Source: JAMXLO01 sp963776505 (GTDB lineage Bacteria; Pseudomonadota; Alphaproteobacteria; Acetobacterales; Acetobacteraceae). Taken from it: a stretch of 64,000 bases of DNA. The stretch covers positions 62,001-126,000 of the forward strand of contig CAVZNH010000084.1 of NCBI GenBank assembly GCA_963776505.1, in the 5' to 3' direction. A program made the translations under genes and the position numbers. Positions 35,419 to 47,288 of this stretch are shown in pieces; positions within the stretch are counted from its first letter, which is position 1; the number at the start of each line of letters is the position of its first letter. The notes under the pieces are model-generated. The model was not told the DNA's origin. It saw only the letters and a program-made list of their open reading frames with translations, and ran no database searches.

Positions 35419-38400
35419 GCTGTCGTAAAGCTCGCGATAGGCCGACTCAACGTGCCGCGCGAGTTCCCCTGCATCACACAGCGGAGAGTCCGCGACACGC
35501 TGGCGCAGCGCGGCACGGATCCGGGCAAGCGCACGCGTATCGGCGGCGGCAGCGACCGCGCGCGCAACGTAGCCCTCGGCGTCCTCGCTGACCCAGTCAT
35601 CCATCTCGACGGCATGCAGGATCATTGCTCCGAACCGTCCGACGCTCGGGCGTCCTGCCAGCGAGACGACAGGCACCCCCTGCCATAATGCCTCGATCGT
35701 GGTGGTACCGGCATTGTGGGGGAACGGGTCGAGCGCAATATCGATCGCGCCATACCGCTGGCAGGTGACTGGCTGGGGCGCCGTCGCGATCAGATCGAGC
35801 CGATCGCGATCGATTCCCTGCGTGGCAAACCGTGTGGCGATCAGATCACGGAATGCCGGTTCACGGTATGGCAGGCTGTTCAGCACCAGCCGCGCTGCCG
35901 GCACATCGTGCAGGATGCGCGCCCATGTTGCGATCACCGCGTCGTTCAACCGCTCCGTTCGTCCGAAATACCCGAAGGTGACGAAGCCATTGGCAAGGGC
36001 TGGAAGCGGAGCAACGGGCGGCATCGTATCCGGCGGTGCATATGCCAAAGGGACACGCGGCAGGCGTATAATGCGCTCGCTGAACAGCGCGTCCGAGCCG
36101 GGCGGAGCCAGCACCGCATCCGCCAGGAAGGCATCCATCGCGGAAAGGCCCGAAGTGTAGCCGTGCCCCAGCAGATACTCGATCTGCACAGGGGCCGGTC
36201 TGCGTGCGAAGACTAGCAGCCGGCTGCCGGCGGTATGGCCGGTGATATCCACCAGCACGTCAATGCCGTCCCGCCGGATCAATTCGGCGACCGCGGCATC
36301 ATCGAGGTCGACGATGTTGCGCCAGTGCTCGGCAAGCGCGCGGAACCGCGCTGTGACAGCATCAGGTGCGGTAACCGCCGCATAGCAGAACACCTCGATG
36401 CATGACCGGTCATGCGCGGCCAGCAGCGGCTCGGCGAACCACGCCACTGCATGCTGACGGAAATCGGCGGAAACATAACCGACGCGCAGACGGCGTCGTG
36501 CGTTCGACCGGTCTACGGCCAACTGAGGCCCTTGGGGCGCGAGCGCGGCGGCATGCCGGCGATCCCATTCAAGGTACTCGGCAAATATCGCCGTCCCTGT
36601 CAGGTCGTTGCGGTAGTTGAGAGAGAAGAGCAGATTGCTGTGCGCGACGTGGTAGTTGGGCTGCGCCAAGAGCGCGTCACGGCAGCATTGTTCGGCGTCC
36701 ACATGTCTGCCCTGCGCCTGCAAGGCGATCGCAAGATTAGACAGAACGCGGTGGGGCTGCTTCGCTTGCGCCAGTGCGACGCGATGGTGCGCTCTCCGCC
36801 TCGATTGGTCGCCCCGACTGCCCGAGCAACGCGCCGAGCGTGTCGTGTGCTTCGGCGTCCGTGGTATCGATCGCCACCGCACGTCGTAACGCAGCTTCAG
36901 CTTTATCCGCCGCTCCGCGCGACATCTGGCACAACGCCAGACTGCGCAAGAGCCACGGCTGATCCCGCATCTGGCGAAGCCCCTCCGTCAGCACCTGTTC
37001 TGCTTCATCGGCCCGGTGCTGATCGAGCAGGACATTGCCCAGGTTTCCCAACGCCGCCCCAAAACGGGGAGTCGAGCTCGAGAGCGCGACGATATGCTGC
37101 TTCGGCTTCCGTCAGACGCCCCACCGTACGCAGCATTACACCAAGATCAGATAGGACAGCGGCGTCCGTTACGCTCTCAAGTGAACGGTGCAGCAGCTCG
37201 GCAGCCATCGTCGCATCCCCTTGGTTGAATTTGATCAGGCCCAGGACATGCAGTGCGGCTGCATTGTTCGGATCGCGCTGCAGCAGTTGCTCGGCGCGTC
37301 GGCCGGCGCTGTCAGCATCGCCTGCCGCATAGATTTGCCTCACATCGCGGGAATCTGCTTCACACCAGCGCCGCCACAGCGCTCGATAAGCCGCTTCCAC
37401 CTCATGTGCCAGACCTGCCGCGTCGCGCAGCGGTGAGGCAGCGAAGCGCTCACGCAGCCCTCGTCGCAACCGCGCCAGGGCATCAATGTCGGCCGACGCC
37501 CTGACGGCGCGCGCCACATAGGCGTCGATATCATTGGTGACCCAATCATCCAGCCCGATTGCGTGGAGAATCGCGGCGCCGAACCGGCCGACCGTCGGCC
37601 GACCGGCAAGCGACAGCACCGGTACGCCCTGCCACAGAGCCTCTATCGTCGTGGTACCGGCGTTGTGCGGAAATGGGTCCAGCGCAATGTCGATCTCGCC
37701 ATACGCCGCCCATGTGCGCGGCTGCGGCGACGTGTGAACAAGTTCAAGGCGAGCGGGTTCGATTCCAAGTGCGGCGAAGCGCGCCGTCATCTGCTTGAGG
37801 CTGGCAGGCTCGCCGAACGGCGCGCTGTTCAGCATCAACCGTGAACCTGGCACGGCATGCAGGATGCGAGCCCATACGGCGAGAACTCTGTCGTTCAATC
37901 GCACCGTACGGCCGAAATAGCCAAAAGTGATATGGCCATTCGCGACCGCGGGCAGCGGTGCGACGTCCGGCATCTCCGCTGGAGGCGTATACACAAGCGG
38001 TATGCGTGAAAGGCGAACAAGGCGCTCGCTGAACAGCGGTTCGGCCCCCTGCGGCGCCAGCACCGGGTCCGCCAGGAACGCATCCATAGCGGAAAGACCG
38101 GAGCTGTAGCCGTGGCCGAGCAGCCACTCCACCTGCACCGGTGCCGGCTTGCGCGCGAAAGCCAGCAGCCGATTGCCGGCCGTATGACCCGCGAGATCCA
38201 CCAGTATGTCGATCCGATCATGGCGAATCTGTGCGGCAAGCACCTCATCACTCAAACCCACGGTGCTGTGCCAGTGATCGGACAAGGTGTGAAATCGCTC
38301 GGTGACGCCATCGGGTGCCGGCACTTCCGCGTAGCAGTGCACTTCCACCACGGAGCGGTCATGCGCCGCCAGGAGCGGTTCCGCGAACAATGCGACCGCG

Positions 38401-41252
38401 TGCTGGCGGAAATCGGGGGAGACATAACCAACGCGCAGCCGTCGCTCCGGCGACCGATCGAGGTCGAAATCAAGCTGCGCCGGCATCAGTGGCCGGGCAT
38501 GCTGAGTGTCCCATCGGCGGTACTCGGCGAATATGTCCTCTGCCGATGCATCGGGACGATAGTTGAGGCAGAACAGAATGTTACTGTGCGGCAACGCAAG
38601 ATCCGGCCGCAGCGCCAGCGCTTGGCGCAGAGCTGCCTCGGCCTCGGCAAGGCGACCCTGGCGCATCAAGGCGAGACCAAGGTTGTTGTGCGCGTCGGGA
38701 TTACTTGTGTCGCATGCGATGGCCTGTCGAGCGGCCTCTTCCGCCTGCCGGGCATGTCCAGCAAGAGCAAGCACCCAGGCCAGATTGACCCAGGCATCCA
38801 CGAAATCCGGCGAATGACGGACTGCCGCGCGATAGCAGTCGACGCTTTCGTCGTAACGGCCAACGTCGCGGAGAATGTTGCCTAGATTGTTGTGCGCCGA
38901 GACCCGCTCCGGTTCCAGCGTCAGCGCGCTGCGTGCGGCGCGTTCGGCGTCGGCTAGCCGACCCAATTTGCGCAGGATTGCGGCGTGATTGGCATGCAGT
39001 TCAGCCTTTGCGGGAGTGCGCATGATTGCTTCCCGAAGGTGGCTGTCGGCCTCTGTCTGCCGGTCGTTGCGAAATGCCAGTAGACCGAGCACGTGATGGG
39101 CATCCGCATCCGTTTCGTCGCGTCGAAGCATGCGATGCGCCAGTTCGGCAGCGGCGTCCTGATGGTCCTCCGTATAGAGGCGGTGCAGGCGTGCGACATC
39201 GCCCTCGCGCCATTCGTCCCATAGCATGCGGTATGTGGCCTCGATGGCACGTGCGAGTCCGACTGCGTCGCAAAGTGGCGAATGGGCGACACGCTGCCTC
39301 AGTCCGGCTCGCAAATCCGCCAGCGCGTCTAGGTCGGACGTCGCCGCTGTGGCACGGGCCACGTAGCCGTCGGTGTCGCTGGTGACCCAGTCGTCCAGGC
39401 CAACCGCGTGCAGGATACTCGCGCCGAACCGGCCGACCGTTGGCCGGCCTGCCAGTGACACAACCGGCACACCCTGCCAAAGCGCCTCGATGGTCGTCGT
39501 GCCCGCATTGTGCGGAAATGGATCGAGTGCGACGTCGATGTCACCATAAGCTGCCCATGCTTGCGACTGCGGCGTCGAAAAGATCAGATCGAGCCTTGCG
39601 GCTTCGATACCGTGGCTGGCGAAGCGTGCCAAAAACAAGTCGCGGAACGCCGCTTCCTGGAATGGCCGGTTGTTCAGGATCAGCCGCGACCGCGGCACAG
39701 CGTGCAGGATATGCGCCCAGACATCGATAACAGTCTCGTTAAGTCGTTCGGTCCGCCCGAAATGGCCGAACGTCACGTAGCCGTTGGTCAGTGCCGGCAA
39801 CTTTGTGACCGGAGGCATGTCGCTGGGCTGAGCGTAGGCGAGCGGGATACGGGGCAGCCGGATCAGACGCTCGCTGAACAGAGCATCCGCTCCACTGGGG
39901 GCCAGGGCAGCGTCGGCCAGGAAGGCATCCATGGCGGACAGGCCCGTGCTGTAGCCGTGGCCCAACAGATATGCCACCTGCACGGGCGCCGGCCGCCGCG
40001 CAAACGCCAGTAGCCGGTTGCCGGCGCTGTGGCCTGCGAGATCGACCAGAACGTCGATCTTGTCGGTGCTGATCTGCCGAGAGAGCTCAGCATCGGTGAG
40101 GCCGATCGTGTTGTGCCAGTGGTCGCTGAGCGAACGAAAGCGTTCGGTGACGGCATCCTCGGCAGCGACACCGGAATAAAGGTAGAGTTCCACCGTCGAT
40201 CTGTCGTGCGCGGCAATTAATGGTTCCGCGAACATTGCGACCGCGTGCTGGCGGAAGTCGGCCGAGACATACGCAACGCGAAGTCGCCGCCCGGGCGTTC
40301 GATCCAACGTGTAGTTCGGTGTACTCGGCGCAAGATGCTTGGTATGGCGACGATCCCAAGCATCGGTACTCGGCAAAGACTGCTTCCCCTGTGACGTCCA
40401 TCCGGTAGTTGAGGGTGAATAGCAGATTTCCATGACCGACCGCGTAGTCCGGCCGCATCGCCAACGCCTTGCGATAACATGCCTCGGCCTCGGCGCAGCG
40501 ACCCTGGGCGAGCAGTGCCACGCCGAGATTGGTCAGCCAACAATGTTGGTCCGGTGCCAGGCTGATCGCTCTGCGGCTAGCTGACTCGGCCGCGATGGGC
40601 CAACCAGAGCGCGCGAGCAGAGCGCCGATATTGCCATGTGCCAGTGCGTGTCCGGGATCCAGGGTCAACGCCCGGCGGAATGCCACAAGTGCTTCGGCAT
40701 TGTGATCCAATGCGAAAAGTATGGTTCCGGCATTGCAATGTGCTGTGGTGCACGCTGGATCGTGCTGCACTGCCGTTCGGAAGGCTGACAGCGCCTCGTT
40801 GAGGCGTCCCTGGCATTGCAGCGATAGCCCGAGACCGTTCCACGCCTTCGAGTACTCGGCTCGGATGCTGAGAGCGGCACGGAACGCCTTTTCGGCTTCG
40901 GCACTCCGCCGCTGCTTGTTCAAGAGGTTGCCCAGATTGAAGTGCGCCGCGGCGCACTTCGGATCGGTGGCAATTGCTCGGCAGAACGCCGTTTCCGCAG
41001 CATCGTCTTGCCCGAGTGCCCCGAGCGAGATACCAAGATTTGAGAAGTCGGCCGCACCTTCAGCGATCGGCCCCAATAGCTGCACAGCCTCTGCATATCG
41101 TCCTGATTGATGCGCAATATCGCTGAGCGCGCGCGGCGCCAGGGGGTCATGGTCGCCAGATCGCCGCTCTGCCAAGCGGCGACCGCACCGGGGATGCTTG
41201 TCGGGGCCGCCGACCGTGCGTTCCGTGTCGCAACCCCTACCGAGCTCTTCAT
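35412..41252 (-). CDS. Giant TPR protein with three GT41 (SPINDLY/OGT-like) catalytic domains
   Basis: A reconstructed ~1,945-residue protein. Order: N-terminal TPRs (about 41135-40400), GT41 domain 1 (40290-39210), TPRs (39200-38570), GT41 domain 2 (38450-37370), TPRs (37370-36600), GT41 domain 3 (36500-35425). Domains 1 and 2 lie in one uninterrupted 1,142-codon frame. Each catalytic domain repeats the set VGYVSADFRQHAV (catalytic His region), LLGHGY(S/T)(S/T)GLSAMDAFLAD, FGYFGRTERLN and DIALDPFPHNAGTTTIEALWQGVP. Frame changes lie near 41137 (C-run), 40370, 37060 and 36850; TPR periodicity continues across them. The start is ATG 41252, 13 bases after the repeat-protein stop. GT41 enzymes transfer sugars to Ser/Thr of proteins. 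Confidence 0.85.
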
Positions 41253-41265
41253 TCAATGACCCTGA

Positions 41266-44200
41266 TTAGACTTGCGTGAAGCTGCTTGCGTTGTAGATCC
41301 ATGGGGTGTTGGTGCTGCTGTCGATCACGCCCACAAGCGTTCCGCCACCAGCAAAGTTGCCGTTGCCGCTGTAATACAGTTCGCCGGTGTTTTGTTGGTA
41401 AACGAAACCGCCTTTGCCGCCAGTCGCCTCGTTTATGGTCAGTCGCGTTGCCGCGTCTGCTACCGCCTTGAGGTTGGTATTGTCGATGAGGAGTGCACCG
41501 CCAAGGTCGTAGGTATCGCGGGTGAAAATGCTGCTCGCATTGGTATCCAGAGCGATCTTGTCCCCCTTGGCCGCGTTGAAGTTGGTAACCGTACATCAGG
41601 TTGCCGGTAGTGCTTTGATCGAGCACGAATTCGTCGGCGCCAGTATTACCTGTGATGAAATTCATGCCCGCGCCGCCGACCACCGCGCTGGTGCCGGAGC
41701 TGGTTAGAGTTATTGTGTCATTCCCAGTTCCACCCAGCGTTGTTTCTGTATTGGCCAGGGACACCGTGTTGGTGAAGTTGGCAAGCTGCAACGTATCACT
41801 GCCAGCACCAAGATCGACACTGCCGTTCACCAGGGCGGTAGCGTAGGTGACAGCATCGGCGCCTGAGCCGCCGATCAGGGTGTTGACGTTGCTGACGCGT
41901 GCCGGTGTTGCCGCCGGCGGCGAGGGTGAGCTTGTTGGCCCCGGTGCCGAGATCGATCTGCATCGCGGTGGTGAAGCCGGTGCCGAGGGTGATGGTGTCG
42001 TTGCCGGTGCCGCCGGTGATGGTCTCGGTGTTGGCGACGGTGGCGGTGTTGGCGAAGTTGCCGAAGGTGAGCGTGTCGTTGCCGGCGCCGAGGTCGATGG
42101 TGGCATTGGCCGCGGCGGCGCCCAGGGTGATGGTGTCGGCGCCGGTGCCACCGATCAGTGTGGTGGTGTTCTTGACGGTGCCGGTGTTGGCGACGTTGGC
42201 GAGGGTGAGCTTGTTGGCTGCCGGCGCCGAGGTCGACCGCCATGGCGGTGGTCAGCGCGCCGGCGAGGGTGACGGTGTCGGCGCCGGTGCCGCCGGTGAT
42301 GGTCTCGGCGTTGGCGACGGTGGCGGTGTTGGCGAAGTTGCCGAAGGTGAGGCTGTCGCTGCCGGCGCCGAGGTCGACGGAGGCGTTGGAGACGGCGGCT
42401 GCTCAGGGTGACGGTGTCGTTGCCGGTGCCGCCGGTGATGGTCTCGGCGTTGGCGACGGTGGCGGAGTTGGTGCCGTTGGCGAGGGTCAGCGTGTCGTTG
42501 CCGGCGCCGAGATCGACGGAGCCGTTGGTGACGGCGGTGCCGAGGGTGATGGTGTCGGCGCCGGAGCCGCCGATCAGGGTCTTGACGTTGCTGACGGTGC
42601 CGGTGTTGCCGCCGGCGGCGAGGGTGAGCTTGTTGGCGCCGGCGCCGAGATCGACTGACATCGCGGTGGTGAAGCGCGGTGCCGAGGGTGATGGTGTCGG
42701 CGCCGGTGCCGCCGGTGATGGTCTCGACGTTGGCGACGGTGGCGGTGTTGGTGAAGTTGCCGAAGGTGAGGGTGTCGTTGCCGGCGCCGAGGTCGATGGA
42801 GGCACTGGCGGCGGCGGCGCCCAGGGTGACGGTGTCGGCGCCGGTGCCGCCGATGAGGGTCTCGATGTTGGCTAGCGGTGACGGTGTTGCCGCCGTTGGC
42901 GAGGGTGAGCTTGTCGCTGCCGGCGCCGAGGTCGACGGAGCCGCTGGCGAGGGCGGTGCTGAGGGTGACGGTGTCGGCGCCGGTGCCGCCGATCAGCGTG
43001 TTGACGTTGCTGACGGTGCCGGTGTTGGCGGCGTTGCCAGGGTCAGCTTGTTGGTGCCGGTGCCGAGGTCGATCGGACATGCCGGTGGTGAGGGCGGTGC
43101 CCAGGGTGACGGTGTCGTTGCCGGTGCCGCCGGTGATGGTCTCGATGTTGCCGACGGTGGCGGTGTTGGTGCCGTTGGCGAGGGTCAGCGTGTCGTTGCC
43201 GGCGCCGAGATCGACGGAGCCGTTGGTGACGAGCGGTGCTGAGGGTGATCGGGTCGGCGCCGGAGCCGCCGATCAGGGTCTTGACGTTGCTGACGGTGCC
43301 GGTGTTGCCGCCGGCGGCGAGGGTGAGCTTGTTGGTGCCGGTGCCGAGGTCGACTGCATCGCGGTGGTAAGCGCGGTGCCGAGGGTGATGGTGTCGTTGC
43401 CGGTGCCGCCGGTGATGGTCTCGGTGTTGGCGACGGTGGCGGTGTTGGCGAAGTTGCCGAAGGTGAGGGTGTCGTTGCCGGCGCCGAGGTCGATGGAGGC
43501 GCTGGCGGCGGCGGCGCCCAGGGTGATGGTGTCGGCGCCGGTGCCGCCGATCAGTGTGGTGGTGTTCTTGACGGTGCCGGTGTTGGCGACGTTGGCGAGG
43601 GTGAGCTTGTTGCGCCGGCGCCGAGGTCGACCGCCATGCCGGTGGTCAGCGCGCCGCCCAGGGTGACGGTGTCGGCGCCGGTGCCGCCGGTGATGGTCTC
43701 GACGTTGGCGACGGTGGCGGTGTTGGCGAAGTTGCCGAGGGTGAGGCTGTCGCTGCCGGCGCCGAGGTCGACGGAGGCGTTGGAGACGGCGGCGCCCAGG
43801 GTGACGGTGTCGTTGCCGGTGCCGCCGGTGATGGTCTCGACGTTGGCGACCGTGGCGGAGTTGGTGCCGTTGGCCAGGGTCAGCGTGTCGTTGCCGGCGC
43901 CGAGGTCGACGGAGCCGTGGTGACGGCGGTGCCGAGGGTGATGGTGTCGGCGCCGGTGCCGCCGATCAGGGTCTTGACATTGCTGACGGTGCCGGTGTTG
44001 CCGCCGGCGGCGAGGGTGAGCTTGTTGGCGCCGGTGCCGAGGTCGACTGCATCGCGGTGGTGAGCGCGGTGCCGAGGGTGATGGTGTCGGCGCCGGTGCC
44101 GCCGGTGATGGTCTCGGTGTTGCGACGGTGGCCGAGTTGGTGCCGTTGCCGAGGGTCAGGGTGTCGTTGCCGGCGCCGAGGTCGATGCTGGCGTTGGCGA

Positions 44201-44308
44201 TCGTCCGGTCAGTACGATCGTGTCGGCACCCGCACCGGAAATGAGCGTATCGACCGTGCTGAAGGTTGCCGTGTTCGCGGCATTGCCGAGATTGATGACG
44301 ACTGACAC
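41266..44308 (-). CDS. RTX-like repeat protein (putative secreted or surface glycoprotein), many frame breaks
   Basis: Starts at GTG 44308 with AGGAG upstream (MSVVINLGNAANTATFSTVDTL). The body is about 17 units of ~45 residues, alternating LGAGNDTLTLANFANTATV and ETITGGTGADTVTLG. The second half matches the RTX nonapeptide GGxGxDxUx, which binds calcium in beta-rolls. The C-terminal ~130 residues are unique (NFNAAKGDKIALDTNASSIF, FVYQQNTGELYYSGNGNF, PWIYNASSFTQV) and resemble the end of type-I-secreted RTX proteins. At least ten single-base changes break the frame. The repeats are nearly identical at DNA level. Chains rich in Thr/Ser/Asn would offer many O-glycosylation sites. It is the first gene of the glycosylation operon. 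Confidence 0.8.
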
Positions 44309-44492
44309 GGCCCATCTCCTGGGGAAGGGAAACCAGGGACGGGCCGTTTTGTCCTTCCACCTGGCGTGGCTGCGCTCTTGCGCGAACGAAGCACTACGCC
44401 TCAGACGTGAAGAAATAGTTCGTGGGCGCCGCGCGCTGTTGCTGGCGGCGCGACCGCGGTCCACATTCGTTGCCCTGTCAGGAGGCACTCGC

Positions 44493-46348
44493 GTGGCCGC
44501 GCCGAAACCGAATTTTTCGTCCTCGATCTGGCTGATCGTCGCCGGACTCGTGGTGATCTCGGCGCTCGGCCTGTTTCAGCGGCGGAGGCAGCGGTGGCAC
44601 CGACGTGATCCCGTACAGCCAGTTCCAGCAGTACCTCGACGCCAACAAGGTGAAGCAGGTCACCGTCGCGGGCAACGTCATCCGCGGCACGCTGACCGAG
44701 GCGCTGCCCGACGGGCGCAGCAACTTCACGCACGGTGCAGGTGCCACCCGACCTCGCCGGCCAACTTGCCAAGCACAATGTCGAATTCACTGGCAGTGCG
44801 ACCGATGGCGGCGCGCTTGGCACACTGCTGTCGTGGGTGCTGCCGCCGCTGCTGTTCGTCGGCATCTGGATGTTTGCCTCGCGGATGATGATGGGCGGGC
44901 GGGGCGGCGGATTTGGGGCGGGTTCGGCGGCGGCCTGCTATCGGTCGGCCGCTCGAAAGCCAAGCTCGTGGCGGAGACCGATGTGAAGGTCACATTCGCC
45001 GACGTGGCCGGGGTGGACGAGGCGAAGGACGAACTGCACGAGATCGTCGATTTCCTGAGGCGGCCGGAGGAATTCACTCGGCTGGGCGCGCACATCCCAC
45101 GCGGCATCCTGCTGGTGGGGCCGCCCGGCACTGGCAAGACGCTGCTGGCACGCGCGGTGGCAGGCGAGGCGGGAGTGCCCTTCTACTCGACCAACGGCGC
45201 CGAGTTCGTCGAGATGTTCGTGGGCGTCGGTGCCGCGCGCGTGCGCGACCTGTTCGAGCAGGCGCGGGGATCCGCGCCGTGCATCATCTTTATAGACGAG
45301 TTGGATGCGCTTGGGCGCGCGCGCGGCGTGAATCCAATCGGGGGGACAGGACGAAAAGGAGCAGACGCTCAACCAGTTGCTGGCCGAGATGGACGGGTTC
45401 GACCGGTCAGTGGCAATCGTGATCCTGGCAGCGACCAACCGGCCGGAGATCCTGGATCCGGCGCTGCTGCGGGCTGGTCGGTTCGATCGGCAGGTGCTGG
45501 TGGACCGGCCGGACAAGAAGGGTCGGGTCGATATCCTCCGCATCCACCTGAAGAACCTGAAGCTGTCGACGGACGTGAAGCTGGAAGACATCGCGGCGCT
45601 GACGCCAGGCTTCACCGGGGCAGACCTGGCCAATCTGGGGAACGAGGCAGCGGTGCTGGCGACACGGCGGGGCGCGGAGTCGATAAGGATGGACGACTTC
45701 ACCGGCGCGGTGGAACGGATCGTGGCGGGACTGGAGAAGAAGTCGCGCATTCTGATCCCGCGCGAACGGCGCGTCGTCGCCTATCATGAGATGGGGCATG
45801 CGTTGGTGGCTTTGGCGATTCCAGGAAGCGATCCGATACAGAAGGTGTCGATCATTCCGCGGGGCATCGGCGCGCTGGGCTACACGCTCCAGCGACCGAC
45901 TGACGACCGGTTCCTGATGGGGCGACAGGAACTGGAGGACAAGATGACGGTGTTGATGGGAGGGCGCGCGGCGGAGACGCTGCTAGGCGAGGACATCTCC
46001 ACCGGGGCGGCCGATGACCTGGCGAAGGCTACGGACATCGCGCGGGGGATGGTGCTGCGGTTTGGCATGGACGAGAAACTGGGGCCAGTGGCGTGGGATA
46101 CCGAGCAGGGGCAGTTCCTGAACCAGCCGGGCGCATTCTGGCAGCAACGACGGTTCTCGGACGAGACCGCGCACGAGATCGATCAGGCGGTGCGATCACA
46201 TCTGGGGGGCGCGCTGGAGCGGGCGGTGGAGATCCTGCGGGTGAACCGGGCGGCACTCGACGATGGGGCGGCCTCGCTGCTGGCGCACGAGACGCTGACC
46301 GCGGAGGAGTTGCCGAAGGTGAAGGCGGCACCGGTGGCGGTGGCATAG
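44493..46348 (+). CDS. ftsH: ATP-dependent zinc metalloprotease FtsH, four frame breaks
   Basis: GTG 44493 follows AGGAGG. The ~618-residue protein has an N-terminal membrane helix (IWLIVAGLVVISALGLF), a periplasmic segment (IPYSQFQQYLDANKVKQVTV), a second helix (LPPLLFVGIWMFASRMM), the AAA+ domain (Walker A GPPGTGKT, FIDELDALGRARG, ATNRPEILDPALLRAGRFDR) and a zinc protease domain (HEMGHALV, Asp ligand in STGAADDLAKAT). Frames change near 44585, 44730, 44935 and 45345. FtsH degrades unstable membrane and cytosolic proteins and is generally essential when single-copy, so the breaks are either sequence errors or this is a dispensable paralogue. It is divergent from the repeat-protein gene, 184 bases away. 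Confidence 0.92.
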
Positions 46349-46532
46349 AGCTCAGGAGCACCTCGATGCCAGGAGATCGCTGAGTAAATGAGTTGGCTGC
46401 TTTTGTGACACCTGGAGCACAATGTGACTGGGCGGCCTATCAAACCCAATCTGGATACGATGCGCGGCAGGCGCTACTGGGAGGCGTTAGCACCCAGCAA
46501 CTGAAAGCATCGGCATCCGGGAGGATTGAACA

Positions 46533-46904
46533 ATGACCGACACGGTGAAAATCGACGGCTATCACGGCCATGTCTACTACAATGATGAGACACGCGAGGT
46601 CGCCGAAAGAATACGGGAGACGATCGGCGCGACATTGGGCGTCGAGGTCAGGGGGTTGAGCGATGTGCCGCTGGGACCGCATCCGGTTGCGCAATTCCGG
46701 TTCACCTTCACCTCGGCGCAGTTCGACACGGTCGTGCCGTGGCTGATGTTCAATCGGCGGGGACTGGACGTTCTCGTGCATCCGCTGACCGACAGCTCCT
46801 ATGACGACCACAGTCGCTATGCGATCTGGCTAGGTACGCCGGTGGCGCTGAAGCTCGACACGCTGAGCCGTGGTTATCGCGCCGAGCAGTATCCAGCCCA
46901 CTGA
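46533..46904 (+). CDS. DOPA 4,5-dioxygenase family protein (copy 1)
   Basis: A 123-residue protein with the small family's motifs: DGYHGHVYYNDETR, LGPHPVAQFRFTF and NRRGLDVLVHPLT followed by a DDHS. The three His-containing motifs fit a metal site like that of plant/fungal DOPA dioxygenase, which opens catechol rings. Bacterial members are often called aromatic ring-cleaving dioxygenases on similarity alone. GGGAGG lies ahead of ATG 46533. A second, diverged copy lies at 49115 downstream of the thiolase. Confidence 0.85.
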   Translation: MTDTVKIDGYHGHVYYNDETREVAERIRETIGATLGVEVRGLSDVPLGPHPVAQFRFTFTSAQFDTVVPWLMFNRRGLDVLVHPLTDSSYDDHSRYAIWLGTPVALKLDTLSRGYRAEQYPAH

Positions 46905-46959
46905 GGCGGCTCTGGCGTCGCAGGCTTGCCGGGAATCGCCGGGGCTGCATAATTGCCCC

Positions 46960-47245
46960 ATGGGAACAGAGGCAATCACGGTCGGAGACCGTAGTTTCGT
47001 GGCGCTTCGCAAGGCCGGGCATTCAAATGCGTCGCCGGTCTACCACGCGGTGACGCCGTTCTGCCGCATCGCGCTCTGTGCGACAGAGCCCGGCACGCCG
47101 ATCCGGGTGGGCGGAACCGCCGGCGAGCCATGTCACCTGCACGGCCTGCCTCAACCGCCTGTCGCGCCTGCAGCAGACGAGCCTTGGCGGCTCACTGGGC
47201 GCCAGGTCGCCGCGCCTGGACGCGACGCTTCCCCAGTCGCCCTGA
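46960..47245 (+). CDS. Small zinc-ribbon-like hypothetical protein, one frame break
   Basis: ATG 46960 (MGTEAITVGDRSFVALRKAGH). The first half ends YHAVTPFCRIALCATEPG. One extra base near 47098 then shifts to a frame reading SGWAEPPASHVTCTACLNRL and ending at TGA 47245. Together this gives ~94 residues with the look of a small single-ribbon protein: a YHAV...C..C half and a CTAC half. The composite reading is supported by the tight CxxC and the WAEPP segment, which match my memory of short alphaproteobacterial hypotheticals. Function unknown. Confidence 0.45.
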
Positions 47246-47288
47246 TCGCCACGGGCTTGGCGCGGGACTCCGCCGCGGCGTGACGTGG

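Noticed and set aside
41880..44200. Possible CRISPR-like array because of regular repeats
   Set aside because: Repeats are contiguous coding units of ~45 codons with no unique spacers, and translate to an RTX-like protein.
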